From assembly GCF_003019815.1 (NCBI RefSeq), contig NZ_CP027773.1, positions 5,201,501 through 5,265,500 of the forward strand: a stretch of 64,000 nucleotides of DNA, read 5' to 3'. This DNA is from Variovorax sp. PMC12 (GTDB lineage Bacteria > Pseudomonadota > Gammaproteobacteria > Burkholderiales > Burkholderiaceae_C). A program made the translations under genes and the position numbers. The notes beneath the pieces were generated by a model, which was given only the letters and a program-made list of their open reading frames with translations, had not been told where the DNA came from and ran no database searches. Shown here piece by piece: positions 35,549-44,787 of this stretch (position 1 is its first letter; the number at the start of each line of letters is the position of its first letter).

Positions 35549-36091
35549 CTAGCTGGCGCTCTGCTGGCGCCGTCCCAGTGCGAACACCGAGTTCGGCGCG
35601 TCGACGACGAAAGGCTTGCGCGCGGCCGGCTGGCCGGCCGGCGTGCGCCGGCTGTCGGTCCGCACGGCGGCCTGGACGCCCTTGGCCTTCTGTTCGTCGA
35701 CCAGGCTTTGCAGCGAGATCGACTTGAGGAACTCGACCGCCCGCAGGTTCACGGTGGCCCAGAGTTCGTCGATTTCGCAGCGGCCGGGTTCGCCAGGCGC
35801 GTCGGCGCCGCGCTGGCGGTTGGATTCGGCATCGTGTTCCTCGATCGAGAGGACGATGTCGGCCACGGAAATATCCGCAGCCTTCCGGCTCAGAGAATAC
35901 CCGCCGCCCGGGCCCCGTGTCGACTCGACCAGGTCGTTGCGGCGCAGCTTGCCGAACAGCAGCTCCAGGTAGGACAGCGAGACGCGCTGGCGCATGCTGA
36001 TCGACGCCAGCGTGACCGGACCCGAGCGTCCGTGCAAGGCGATGTCGATCATCGCCGTGACCGCGAAGCGGCCCTTGGTGGTGAGGCGCAT
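35549..36091 (-). CDS. Rrf2/IscR-like regulator with incomplete Fe-S ligand set
   Basis: A 180-residue winged-helix regulator of the IscR branch: MRLTTKGRFAVTAMIDIALH at the N-terminus and the wing STRGPGGGYSLSR at about 58-70. E. coli IscR binds a [2Fe-2S] cluster through three Cys and one His; here the corresponding stretch (about residues 88-109, ending GRCEIDELW) keeps only the last Cys, and the His is replaced by Asp. It therefore probably cannot hold the same cluster. No isc or suf genes are nearby. A 70-residue C-terminal tail extends beyond the usual domain. The Bax-inhibitor gene lies 28 bp upstream on the same strand. Confidence 0.85.
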   Translation of the reverse strand: MRLTTKGRFAVTAMIDIALHGRSGPVTLASISMRQRVSLSYLELLFGKLRRNDLVESTRGPGGGYSLSRKAADISVADIVLSIEEHDAESNRQRGADAPGEPGRCEIDELWATVNLRAVEFLKSISLQSLVDEQKAKGVQAAVRTDSRRTPAGQPAARKPFVVDAPNSVFALGRRQQSAS

Positions 36092-36119
36092 GGGGAGTTC
36101 CTTTCCTTCCTGGGTGGTG

Positions 36120-36815
36120 TTATTCGTCCCGGCCGCCGGCGATGCCTAGCAGGGCCAGCAGCGACTGGAACACGTTGTAGATGCTGAGGTAGACGCCCAG
36201 CGTGGCGGAGATGTAGTTGGTCTCCAGGCCGTCCTTCACGCGCTTGAGGTCGTGCAGGATGAAGGCCGAGAAGATGCCGATGGCCAGCACCGACAGCGTC
36301 ATCATCAGCGCGCTCGACTTCAGGAAGAAGTTGGCGATGCCCGCCACCAGCAGCAGGATGGCGCCGATGAAGAGCCACTTGCCCATGCCCGACAGGTCGC
36401 GCTTGATGACCGACGACAGCGTCGCCATGCCCAGGAAGATCGCGCCGGTACCGGCGAAGGCCGTCATGACCAGGCTGGCGCCGTTCTGCAGGCCGAGCAC
36501 GGTGCCGACCAGGCGCGACAGCATCAGGCCCATGAAGAAGGTGAAGGCCAGCAGCACCGGCACGCCGGCGGCGGATTCCTTGGTTTTCTCGATGGCGTAC
36601 ATGAAGCCGAAGGCGCCGCCGAGGAACACCATCAGGCCGATGCCCGGCGACATGGCGCGCGAGAAGCCGGTGGAAACGCCGATCCAGGCGCCGAGAACGG
36701 TGGGCAGCATCGACAGCGCGAGCAGCCAGTAGGTGTTGCGCAGGACGCGGTTGCGTTCCTGGGACGAGGCCAGCGGCAGGTCGGTGCTGGCGTAGACGGG
36801 AGGGCTGTTGTTCAT
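36120..36815 (-). CDS. Bax inhibitor-1/YccA-family membrane protein
   Basis: A 231-residue integral membrane protein with seven hydrophobic segments, starting after a cytoplasmic N-tail (about 1-27). The family signature is visible at the end: SAFILHDLKRVKDGLETNYISATLGVYLSIYNVFQSLLALLG, with the conserved Asp of the proposed calcium/proton-leak site. YccA in E. coli interacts with the FtsH protease; most bacterial members are uncharacterised. It is probably co-transcribed with the downstream Rrf2-type gene (28 bp). Confidence 0.9.
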   Translation of the reverse strand: MNNSPPVYASTDLPLASSQERNRVLRNTYWLLALSMLPTVLGAWIGVSTGFSRAMSPGIGLMVFLGGAFGFMYAIEKTKESAAGVPVLLAFTFFMGLMLSRLVGTVLGLQNGASLVMTAFAGTGAIFLGMATLSSVIKRDLSGMGKWLFIGAILLLVAGIANFFLKSSALMMTLSVLAIGIFSAFILHDLKRVKDGLETNYISATLGVYLSIYNVFQSLLALLGIAGGRDE

Positions 36816-37004
36816 TGTGATGATTCCTTGATGCTTGTTGGACGACCGGCGCCGTGCGGTGCGAATTGGCGTGCGCAGCGGCGAACGGCCGAAAAAAACG
36901 AAATTGCTGTCTGGGCGATGCCGGGTGCCGCCGATTGGGCGGCAGGCCCGGATCAGGGGAGGCGGGAGCCGTGGCGGCTCCCGGTCGCGCAGGGCCTTGC
37001 GGCC

Positions 37005-37409
37005 TCAGGCGACGAAGAGCGCGGCGCGGGGTGGCCGCTTGGGCCGGGCGAGGAACGGCGAGACCGTGGTGGTCAGGCCGAGCTTGGGTGGCTGCTCCGA
37101 AAGAAGGAGCGGCAGGGGAATGTCGTTGCGGGCGTCGACCAGCTCGGCGTGTTCGGAGCCGGCTTCATCGAGCGAATTGGCATCGTCGGGTGCCGGGTCG
37201 GCATCGGCGACCAGGGCCTTGCCGTCGGAAAGGGCGCCGTCGGCCAGCGATGCGGCGGCGACGAGCGTCTTGGAGGTCAGGGTGGTTTGCGAGGACTGCG
37301 CCTGCTGGGCATGCGAATGGCCGGCACCGATCATGTTGTGGGCAAGCACGGCAAAACCGTAGCAGGACAACATGATGGCAAGGACAGTAGCGGCAAACCA
37401 GCGGTACAT
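37005..37409 (-). CDS. Hypothetical exported or membrane-anchored protein
   Basis: A 134-residue protein with an N-terminal signal or anchor (MYRWFAATVLAIMLSCYGFAVLA), then AHNMIGAGHSHAQ, an acidic low-complexity middle and a Pro/Arg-rich end (RPKRPPRAALFVA). The layout recalls small proteins of Burkholderiales that start with a signal and end with PxRPP; I cannot name a family. The His-containing segment might bind metal, but this is speculative. It follows the FUSC gene direction without overlap. Confidence 0.6.
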   Translation of the reverse strand: MYRWFAATVLAIMLSCYGFAVLAHNMIGAGHSHAQQAQSSQTTLTSKTLVAAASLADGALSDGKALVADADPAPDDANSLDEAGSEHAELVDARNDIPLPLLLSEQPPKLGLTTTVSPFLARPKRPPRAALFVA

Positions 37410-37488
37410 GAAGGGGTAATTTTACCTGCCGCGCCAGGGGCTGTCCGGCGCGGCCACTTTCAACCGACCTGATCGCACGGATGCTCCC

Positions 37489-39711
37489 TCAGGCAGGCGC
37501 GGTCGGCGTTTCGCTGCCCGAGGGCTGCAGCCATTCGCTTGCGTGGGTGCGCAAGGCATCGATCTGCAGCCATATCAGAGCCAGTTCGGTGTGGAAAGTT
37601 CGCGCCTGCGGGTTCGATTCGCCGCCGGCGGCCGCTGCCGCCTGGGCCAGCGCGGCGCGCGCGGCCTGCTCGGCCGCGGTGTCGCGCGGCCCGTCCACCG
37701 AGCCGCTGTCCAGCCCCGCCGCCAGCGCCTCGAGTGCCGCGATGGCGCCTTCCGCCGAGCTGCGCAGCACCGCCATCTGTGCCGAATCGGGCAGCGCCGC
37801 GCGGTGCGCGCCCAGCGCCGAGAGATAGCTCAGCAGCGTGTGCGAGCGGATCAGGAAGCGCAGCGCCACGCCCGCGCGCGGCCGCACGTAGCCCGGTTCG
37901 CGGAACATGTCGGACACCGCGGTGGACAGCGCCGCGTCGGCGTTGTGGTCGTTGCGGCGGGCCAGCCGGTAGTCGAGGTGGTCGCGCGCGCCGGTGCGGT
38001 ACTGCTCGACGATCTGCCGCAGGTAGCCCGCGTGGCCGCGCATGGCCGTGGCCGCCAGTTCGTTGATGCGGCGCGCCTGCCAGTGCGGCAGCACCAGCAG
38101 CACCGCCAGCCCGGCGATCGCGCTGCCGATGGCGGTGTCAACCAGCCGCGGCACCAGCAGCACGCCGCTGTCGCCGACCTGGTTGAAGCACATCAGCACC
38201 AGCAGCGTCATCGACGCGGTGGCCAGCAGGTAGCGCGTGGTGCGGGTCGCGAAGAACACCACGCCCGCCGCCACCGCTATGACCGACTGCACCAGCGGCT
38301 GGGGAAACAGCTGCAGCAGCGCCCAGCCCGCCACCACGCCCAGCGCCGTGCCCGCAATGCGCTGGCCCATGCGTGCGATGGTGTCGCCGTAACTCTGCTG
38401 GCAGACGAACAGCGTGGTCAGCAATATCCAGTAGCCCTGCGCCGGATGGATGACCTGCATCACGCCGTAGCCCGCCACCAGCGCGATCGACAGCCGCAGC
38501 GCATGGCGGAACAGCGGCGAGCGCACCGTGAGTTGCCGCCGCACGCGTTCCACGGCGTCGCGCCATGAACGCGGCGAGCGGTCGAACAGGCCCATCTCGG
38601 TACGGCCGGCGCGCGCCGAAGGCTGGCTTGCGCCCGCCAGTTGCCCGTCGAGCTGCGCGAGGTTGCGCGCCAGCGCCTCGACCGACGCGAGCAGCACCAG
38701 CCGCTCGGGCGTGGCGGCCCGCGCGCGCTCATGTTCGATGGCGCTGCGCAGGTCGGCCAGCGCCAGCACGGTCTCGGTTCCGGTGTCGAAGGGCTCGCGC
38801 CGCGCGATCGATTCGGACAGCCGCAGGCACGCCAGACCCTGCAGGCCCAGCACGCGCTGGCAGCGGTAGAGCAGGTCGCTGTGGAAGAAGGCGTCGGCCA
38901 GCGCGTTGTAGTCGTCGTGCGAGGAGCTGGCGCGCTCGTGCACGTCCTGCGCGATCAGGTAGAGGCCGCGGTAGCGCGAGATGCGCCCGGTCGGCGCCCG
39001 CGCGCCGATGCGGCGGAAGATGCTTTCCTTGGCCGCGTTGAGCTCGCTCACCACCTCGGCATTGAGCTGCGCGAGCGCGAGCCGCTTGCGCTCTATGTCG
39101 ATGCCGCGCAGCGGCTCGAACAGCGAGGCCTTGAAGCGCACGTAGTTGCCCAGCACCGTGAACAGCGTCACCAGCCGTGCCTGCACCGGCTGCGCCGGAA
39201 AGGCCGCGCACCAGAGCACCGAGAACACGCCGTACCAGGCCGCGCCGGCCAGCAGCAACAGCGGCTCGCGGCCACGGTGGACCGTGGTTCCGTGCGAGCT
39301 CATGTTCTCGATGCCGAGCGTGGCGTACATCCCCAGGATCAGCGTGGCATAGGCGATGGCCTTGTAGCGTGCCTCCACGGCCCCCAGCATCGTGAGGCAG
39401 AAGGCCGCGAGCGCGAGCCCGGTGATGAACAGCCACGGCAGGCCGAACAGCGCCTCCACCGCGAACGCCGTCGCCGCGAAGCAGGCCAGCGTGACGATCT
39501 GCGCGCGAAGCCGGCCGCGCCAGCTGTCGTCGGTCTCGGCGAGCGCGCTGGCGATGGCGCCGAGGAACAACGGGATCACCGCGTCGGGATGGCCGGTGTA
39601 GCCGCAGGCGGCCATCAGGCTGCCGAGCGTGAGCAGGATGCGCAGCGGCTGCGCGCGGGAAGCAAAAGACCGCAGCCGCTGGCGCAGCGCGTCGGGAGAC
39701 AGGGGAAGCAT
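37489..39711 (-). CDS. FUSC-family membrane protein (YccS/aromatic-acid exporter type)
   Basis: A 740-residue protein with two sets of membrane helices (about residues 20-160 and 385-510), each followed by a soluble helical domain, the pattern of the fusaric-acid-resistance/YccS family. The second hydrophobic set contains VIHPAQGYWILLTTLFVCQQSYGDT, the characteristic FUSC segment. These proteins are linked to export of aromatic acids or to cell-envelope functions; some need a partner adaptor, which is not present here. ATG 39711 is preferred over one nine codons upstream. Confidence 0.87.
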   Translation of the reverse strand: MLPLSPDALRQRLRSFASRAQPLRILLTLGSLMAACGYTGHPDAVIPLFLGAIASALAETDDSWRGRLRAQIVTLACFAATAFAVEALFGLPWLFITGLALAAFCLTMLGAVEARYKAIAYATLILGMYATLGIENMSSHGTTVHRGREPLLLLAGAAWYGVFSVLWCAAFPAQPVQARLVTLFTVLGNYVRFKASLFEPLRGIDIERKRLALAQLNAEVVSELNAAKESIFRRIGARAPTGRISRYRGLYLIAQDVHERASSSHDDYNALADAFFHSDLLYRCQRVLGLQGLACLRLSESIARREPFDTGTETVLALADLRSAIEHERARAATPERLVLLASVEALARNLAQLDGQLAGASQPSARAGRTEMGLFDRSPRSWRDAVERVRRQLTVRSPLFRHALRLSIALVAGYGVMQVIHPAQGYWILLTTLFVCQQSYGDTIARMGQRIAGTALGVVAGWALLQLFPQPLVQSVIAVAAGVVFFATRTTRYLLATASMTLLVLMCFNQVGDSGVLLVPRLVDTAIGSAIAGLAVLLVLPHWQARRINELAATAMRGHAGYLRQIVEQYRTGARDHLDYRLARRNDHNADAALSTAVSDMFREPGYVRPRAGVALRFLIRSHTLLSYLSALGAHRAALPDSAQMAVLRSSAEGAIAALEALAAGLDSGSVDGPRDTAAEQAARAALAQAAAAAGGESNPQARTFHTELALIWLQIDALRTHASEWLQPSGSETPTAPA

Positions 39712-39745
39712 GGCGCGATCTTGCACGATGCATGCCACGGGATTC

Positions 39746-41062
39746 TTACGTCACGGCGTGGCGGCGCAGGAATCCGTGGCGTGGGGCGATCCAGTCGGCC
39801 GTGCTGGCGGCGGTGGTGGCGGTGCCGGTGAACAGCGTGCCGTCTTCGGCCAGCAGGAATTGCAGGCCCCCGGCGCCGTTCAGCACCTGCAGCGTGGCGC
39901 CGCCGAGGTCGAGCGATTCGCCGGGCGCGGGTTGCAGCACGGATGCTTCGGGCCACGCTTCGCGCACCGCGTCTTCCAGCGGCAGCGCCTGTGTCGACCA
40001 GATCCGGCGCACATGGCCCGGCGCGGCATTGCGCAGCGCCGCGATGTGCGCGGGGCTCGCCGGCGAAGGGTCGATCAGCACGCAGTCGCCGCCTTCGATG
40101 CCAGCGAAATAGCTGTGCGGCAGCGCGCCAGTCGCATCGGCCGGCCCCGTGACGCGCCAGACCCGTGGCGACAGCCGCATCACCAGCCCGGTCTCCAGCG
40201 CATAGCGCCCGCCGCCCTGGCCGTCGGGGTCGACGCGCCCGACCTCGTCATATGCCGGCTCTTCCATGTTCACAGGCCGCCGTCCCTGTGGGCCGTCCGC
40301 GAGCCGGGGCATGACGCGCGGAATGTGCTTCAGCCCGCGCGCATGGTCCATGAGTTCCCGCACGCTCGAGAACTGCGCGAGCTGTTCGAGGATGCGCCGC
40401 GTCACGTTCATCAGCTTGAGTCCGCGCGCCGGGGAAACGGCATCGGCAGGCTGCAGCCACAGGTGCTCGACCGTCTCGCGGCCGTCGGGCCGCACCGTCT
40501 GCGCGTCGGGCATCGATGCCAGGAAGAAGCGCGTGTCGAAGCGGCGCGGCATGCCCGGCGGCGTGAGCCAGTGCGTGAAGTACGCGAGCCGGTCCACCGC
40601 CAGCTGCCAGCCGTGGGCTTCGCACATCGCAACCAGCGCGTCGGTGCCTTGTTCCGCTGCATGGCGCATGGCCGAAAGCTGCCCGGCCGGCATGCCGTCG
40701 AGCGCCACCAGCCGGCCCGGGCTCGCCTTGTCCGTCGCGAACAGCAGGCCGGCCTCCTCGAAGCATTCGCGGATCGCGGCCGCGTAGTAGTCGAGGCCGC
40801 CTTCGGGCACCGCGAGGCGCGCGCTCGCGGCGGCATCGTCGAGCCCGCTGCACTGCGCGTGAAGGCTGCGGTCGTGCGCATCGATCACGCCTCCGGGGAA
40901 CACGCTCGCGCCGCTGTTCTGGTCGTCGGCCTTCTCGGCGCGGCGCAGCATCAGCACCTCGAGTCCGTGCGTGCCGTCGCGCAGCACGATGAGCGTGGCC
41001 GCGTTGCGCACGGGGCGCAACGCGGCGGGTTTTTGCCGTGTCTCGTTGTTCTGGGTGTTCAT
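39746..41062 (-). CDS. Nudix hydrolase with C-terminal pseudo-metallo-beta-lactamase domain
   Basis: A 438-residue protein. Residues about 15-235 form a Nudix domain of the NUDT7/8/19 type, acting on CoA or acyl-CoA in that group; the Nudix box is split by an insertion, with GGVIDAHDRS and then AAIRECFEEAGLLF supplying REx4EExG. Residues about 300-438 read like the MBL domain often fused to such Nudix proteins (CVLIDPSPASPAHIAAL..., LFTGTATT), but where HTHxDH should stand the sequence is STQALPLED, and the other metal His/Asp positions are also gone. It is divergent from an acyl-CoA dehydrogenase gene, consistent with acyl-CoA metabolism. Confidence 0.8.
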   Translation of the reverse strand: MNTQNNETRQKPAALRPVRNAATLIVLRDGTHGLEVLMLRRAEKADDQNSGASVFPGGVIDAHDRSLHAQCSGLDDAAASARLAVPEGGLDYYAAAIRECFEEAGLLFATDKASPGRLVALDGMPAGQLSAMRHAAEQGTDALVAMCEAHGWQLAVDRLAYFTHWLTPPGMPRRFDTRFFLASMPDAQTVRPDGRETVEHLWLQPADAVSPARGLKLMNVTRRILEQLAQFSSVRELMDHARGLKHIPRVMPRLADGPQGRRPVNMEEPAYDEVGRVDPDGQGGGRYALETGLVMRLSPRVWRVTGPADATGALPHSYFAGIEGGDCVLIDPSPASPAHIAALRNAAPGHVRRIWSTQALPLEDAVREAWPEASVLQPAPGESLDLGGATLQVLNGAGGLQFLLAEDGTLFTGTATTAASTADWIAPRHGFLRRHAVT

Positions 41063-41192
41063 GGGCCGTCATTCTCGCGCCGGCCGGCCGCTGGCACACA
41101 GGTGACAGCCGCACCGCGCGGCTGTCGCGCGAAGGACCGTGCGAAACCCGCTGCGCCGCTTAACTTCAATGCACTTTGTTGAAGGACGCCTG

Positions 41193-42410
41193 ATGCATTT
41201 CGAATTCACACCGAAGGTGATCGCGCTGCGCGACGAGTTGTTGAAGTTCATGGACGAACACGTCTACCCGAACGAAAAACGCCGTGAAGAAGAGCTGGCC
41301 GCCAACGCCCGCGCCGGCCGTCCCTATGCCGAGCTGCCGATGATGGCCGGCCTCAAGGCCAAGGCGCGCGAGCGCGGGCTGTGGAACCTTTTCCTGCCCG
41401 AGGCCGAGCACGGCCCGGGCCTGACCAACGTCGAGTACGCGCCGCTGTGCGAGATCATGGGCCGGCGCTACTGGTGCGCCGAGATCTTCAACTGCTCCGC
41501 GCCCGACACCGGCAACATGGAAGTGCTGGCGCGCTACGGCACCAAGGCCCAGCAGGAGCGCTGGCTCACGCCGCTGCTGGCCGGGGAGATCCGCTCGTCG
41601 TTCGCGATGACCGAGCCCGAAGTGGCATCGAGCGACGCCACCAACATCCGCTGCAGCATCCGCCGCGAAGGCGACGAGTACGTCATCAACGGCCGCAAGT
41701 GGTACATCACCGGTGCCATGCACGAGCGCTGCGAGATCTTCGTGCTGATGGGCAAGACCGACCCGGACAACGCCGACCGCCACAAACAGCAGTCGATGAT
41801 CCTGGTGCCGAAGAACACGCCCGGCGTGACCATCGTGCGCGACATGCAATTGCTCGGCATGTACGACCCGCCCTTCGGCCACCCCGAGATCGTGTTCGAC
41901 AACGTGCGCGTGCCGGTGGAGAACATCCTGCTCGGCGAAGGCCGCGGCTTCGAGATCGCGCAGGGCCGCCTCGGCCCCGGCCGCATCCACCACTGCATGC
42001 GTGCCATCGGCATGGCCGAGTCGGCGCTGGAGATGATGTGCCAGCGGCTGGTGTCCCGCACCGCGTTCCACAAGCCGCTGTCGGAGCAGGGCGTGTGGCG
42101 CGAGCGCATTGCCGAGTCGCGCATGCTCATCGAGCAGTCGCGCTGGATGGTGCTCAACGCCGCCTACCGCATGGACACCGTGGGCAACAAGGTCGCCGCG
42201 AAGGAGATCGCGATGATCAAGGTGCTCACGCCCAACAACTGCGTGAAGGTGATCGACTGGGCCATGCAGGCCTTCGGCGCGATGGGCCTGAGCCAGGACA
42301 CGCTGCTCACCCACTTCTACGCCTACGAGCGCCACCTGCGCGTGGCCGACGGCCCCGACGAGGTGCACCGCAACGCCATCGCCAAGCAGGAGCTGGCGGC
42401 GTACCGGTAA
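41193..42410 (+). CDS. Acyl-CoA dehydrogenase (ACAD10/11-like)
   Basis: A 405-residue flavoenzyme catalysing alpha,beta-dehydrogenation of acyl-CoA. It shows the family blocks FAMTEPEVASSDATNI (flavin/substrate binding, about 133-148), YVINGRKWYITGAMHERC, and the C-terminal QAFGAMGLSQDTLLTHFYAYERHLRVADGPDEVHRNAIAKQEL. I chose ATG 41193 (GAAGGACG upstream) over an in-frame start 18 codons earlier. Length and motifs are closer to the ACAD10/11 group than to short-chain dehydrogenases. It is divergent from the Nudix gene with a 130-bp gap. Confidence 0.9.
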   Translation: MHFEFTPKVIALRDELLKFMDEHVYPNEKRREEELAANARAGRPYAELPMMAGLKAKARERGLWNLFLPEAEHGPGLTNVEYAPLCEIMGRRYWCAEIFNCSAPDTGNMEVLARYGTKAQQERWLTPLLAGEIRSSFAMTEPEVASSDATNIRCSIRREGDEYVINGRKWYITGAMHERCEIFVLMGKTDPDNADRHKQQSMILVPKNTPGVTIVRDMQLLGMYDPPFGHPEIVFDNVRVPVENILLGEGRGFEIAQGRLGPGRIHHCMRAIGMAESALEMMCQRLVSRTAFHKPLSEQGVWRERIAESRMLIEQSRWMVLNAAYRMDTVGNKVAAKEIAMIKVLTPNNCVKVIDWAMQAFGAMGLSQDTLLTHFYAYERHLRVADGPDEVHRNAIAKQELAAYR

Positions 42411-42443
42411 GGCAGCGGCGAGCGGCGGGAAGATGTCCGGCGC

Positions 42444-43142
42444 TCAGGCCGGAACGGGCGCTTCCCAGGCAAAGCCCACGCCGTACACCGACCGGATCCA
42501 GTCATGCTCCGGCGTCACCGCGCCGAGCTTGCGGCGCAGGTTCTTCACGTGGCTGTCGATGGCGCGCTCGGTCACGTCCACGGTGTCGTCGTAGGCCAGC
42601 TCCAGCAGCCGCGCGCGCGAGAAGATGCGGCCCGGGTGCCGCGACAGCACCTGCAGCAGCCCGAACTCGCGCCGCGTGAGGTTCAGCGGCGTGCCTTCGA
42701 GCGACGCGCGCCAGTGCACGTCGTCCATCACCAGGCCCGGCGCATCGTTCTGCGCAGAGCCCTGGCCGGGCATGTTGCCGGGCGCGGTGCGCCGCAGCAC
42801 GGCGCGCACGCGCGCCACCAGTTCGCGCGGCGAGAAGGGCTTGCACACGTAGTCGTCGGCGCCGAGCTCCAGGCCCAGCAGGCGGTCGACCTCTTCGATG
42901 CGCGCGGTGAGCATGATGATCGGATGCGCGGTGTGTTCGCGCGCGCGGCGCAGCACCTCGATGCCGTCCAGCCGCGGCAGCATGATGTCGAGCAGCGTGA
43001 GGTCGGGCGGCGTGGCCACGATGCTCTCGAGCGCGCTCTGCCCGTCGGTGAAGTGCGTGGTCTCGTAGCCGGCATGGCGCAGGTAGTCCTGCACCACGGA
43101 GGCGATGTCGGTTTCGTCTTCGACGATGACGATGCGTGTCAT
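42444..43142 (-). CDS. OmpR-family response regulator (BaeR/CreB-like)
   Basis: A 232-residue regulator. The receiver (1-118) has the acidic pair in VEDETD, phospho-acceptor Asp in LTLLDIMLP (about 52) and Lys in VCKPFSPREL. The C-terminal winged helix (about 135-228) has LNLTRREFGLLQVLSRHPGRIFSR and AIDSHVKNLRRKLG. Its start overlaps the kinase stop region so that the pair is translationally coupled. The likely target is the divergent intradiol dioxygenase unit, whose promoter region carries direct repeats. Resemblance to BaeR is by eye. Confidence 0.9.
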   Translation of the reverse strand: MTRIVIVEDETDIASVVQDYLRHAGYETTHFTDGQSALESIVATPPDLTLLDIMLPRLDGIEVLRRAREHTAHPIIMLTARIEEVDRLLGLELGADDYVCKPFSPRELVARVRAVLRRTAPGNMPGQGSAQNDAPGLVMDDVHWRASLEGTPLNLTRREFGLLQVLSRHPGRIFSRARLLELAYDDTVDVTERAIDSHVKNLRRKLGAVTPEHDWIRSVYGVGFAWEAPVPA

Positions 43143-44701
43143 GAGGAGGTGGCCAGTGGCAGGGTGATGGTCACGCGCAGCCCGCCGAGCGGCGATGCCG
43201 ACGCTTCGATGGTGCCGCCGTGCGCCTCGATGGTCGCGCGGCAGATCGACAGGCCGAGCCCGGAGCCGCCGAGCTCGCGGCTGCGCGAGGTCTCGCCGCG
43301 GAACAGCCGGTCGAACAGGCGCGGCAGTTCCTCGTCGGGCACGCCGGGCGTGCTGTCGTCGAACAGCAGCGTGAGGCAGTTGCCCGTGCGGGCGCCTTCG
43401 ACGATCACGTCCAGCCGCAGCTCGCCGCCTTCGTCGGTGTAGGCCAGCGTGTTCTCCAGCAGGTTCATGAACACCTGGTGCAGCCGGTGCGCGTTGCCTT
43501 CGATCACGGGCTGCGCCGGGCCCGCGACACGGTCGACCGCATGCCGGTCGACCTCGATGCCGCGCTTGGCGAAGCGGTCGCGCGTGTGGTCCAGCGCCTC
43601 TTTCAGCAACGACAGCGGGAACACCGTGGTCATCTGCAGGTCGCCCTGCGGCTCGCGCATGCTGCTGCGCAGGTCGTCGACCAGCTGGCCGAGGCGTATG
43701 ACCTGGCGGTGCAGCCGCAGCGCCGTGCGCTCGTCGAAGGTGCGAACGCCGTCCTGCAGCGCCTCGATCTCGGCGCGCATGGCGGCCAGCGGCGTGCGCA
43801 GTTCATGCGCCGCGTCTGCCAGCCAGGCGCGGCGCGAGGCCTCGACGGTGTCCAGGCGCTGCGCCATGTCGTTGAAGGTCTTGCCCAGCAGGGCGAGCTC
43901 GTCCGAGCCCTGCACCGCGACGCGGGTGGACAGCCGGCCGCGCGCCACGTCCTGCGCGGCCTGGGTGAGTTCGTCGATCGGCCTGAACCAGCGTCGCGCG
44001 AGCAGCCACGACAGCACCAGCGCAAAGCCCAGGCCGCACAGGCCGGTGAGCACGATCACGCCCGACTGGCGCGCGACGAAGGCGCGGTCGGCCTCGCTTT
44101 CCAGCCCCTCCAGCGGGGCGAGCGCGAGGTAGCCGACGACCGACTTGTTGTGCCGGATCGGCATGCGCGCGGCGTTCGCCATGTCGATGTCGGCGCCCAC
44201 CACCCGCTTGCCGCCCGCGTCCAGCACCGCCAGGCGCTGGAAGATGGAGTCGTGCATGCCGCGCGGGTCCGGAAACACCCAGGGCGGCGGTGCGCCGAGC
44301 ATGCGGCGCGGCATCAGGTCGAGCTGCGGCGGCGGGCCGCCGCCCGGGCCGCCGTCCGGCGGCGGTTCGGGGCGCATGGCGCGGTATTCGTACCAGGGCG
44401 GCAGCCGCCGCTCGTCGCCGCTGGCGGCGGTGCTGTCGAGCAGGCTGGCGAAGCGGCCCATCTGCAGGCGCTGCCAGGCGTCGTCGTTGTCGCGCAGGTG
44501 CTTCCAGTCGCCGTTGGCCACGTAGTTCTTGAGCACCAGCTGCGCAAGCCAGTCCATGCGCCGGATCTCGATCTCGGCCACGTAGGAGCCCAGGCCCCGC
44601 TGCAGCGCAACGATCGACAGCCCCGCGAAGCTGATGAGCAGCACGATCAGCAGGGCGGCCAGCGCCAGGAAGATCTTGCGGGAGAGGGTCAGTTGCGGCA
44701 T
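43139..44701 (-). CDS. Sensor histidine kinase with periplasmic Pro/Gly-rich domain (BaeS-like)
   Basis: A 520-residue kinase: first membrane helix (KIFLALAALLIVLLISFAGLSIVAL), a periplasmic domain of about 155 residues containing an unusual Pro/Gly-rich stretch (PEPPPDGGPGGGPPP), a second helix (SGVIVLTGLCGLGFALVLSWLLA), HAMP, the H box DAAHELRTPL and the ATPase boxes (NLLENTLAYTDEGG, LGGSGLGLSIC). Compared with typical BaeS, the ATPase G1 motif is altered: DDSTPGVP in place of DxGxG. It starts at ATG 44701, after which a 159-bp region separates it from the divergent dioxygenase unit. Confidence 0.88.
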   Translation of the reverse strand: MPQLTLSRKIFLALAALLIVLLISFAGLSIVALQRGLGSYVAEIEIRRMDWLAQLVLKNYVANGDWKHLRDNDDAWQRLQMGRFASLLDSTAASGDERRLPPWYEYRAMRPEPPPDGGPGGGPPPQLDLMPRRMLGAPPPWVFPDPRGMHDSIFQRLAVLDAGGKRVVGADIDMANAARMPIRHNKSVVGYLALAPLEGLESEADRAFVARQSGVIVLTGLCGLGFALVLSWLLARRWFRPIDELTQAAQDVARGRLSTRVAVQGSDELALLGKTFNDMAQRLDTVEASRRAWLADAAHELRTPLAAMRAEIEALQDGVRTFDERTALRLHRQVIRLGQLVDDLRSSMREPQGDLQMTTVFPLSLLKEALDHTRDRFAKRGIEVDRHAVDRVAGPAQPVIEGNAHRLHQVFMNLLENTLAYTDEGGELRLDVIVEGARTGNCLTLLFDDSTPGVPDEELPRLFDRLFRGETSRSRELGGSGLGLSICRATIEAHGGTIEASASPLGGLRVTITLPLATSS

Positions 44702-44787
44702 GGGCAAGGCAAGGGCATGGCCGCATTCTGCGGCACGCCTGGCGGAGGAGAGAAGAAGGGGTGGCAAGCCGATGATGCGGGCGGAAT

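Noticed and set aside
36964..36982. GGGAGCC/GGCTCCC hairpin near the 3' end of the gene at 37005-37409
   Set aside because: Only 7 bp, no T-run; too weak to call a terminator.
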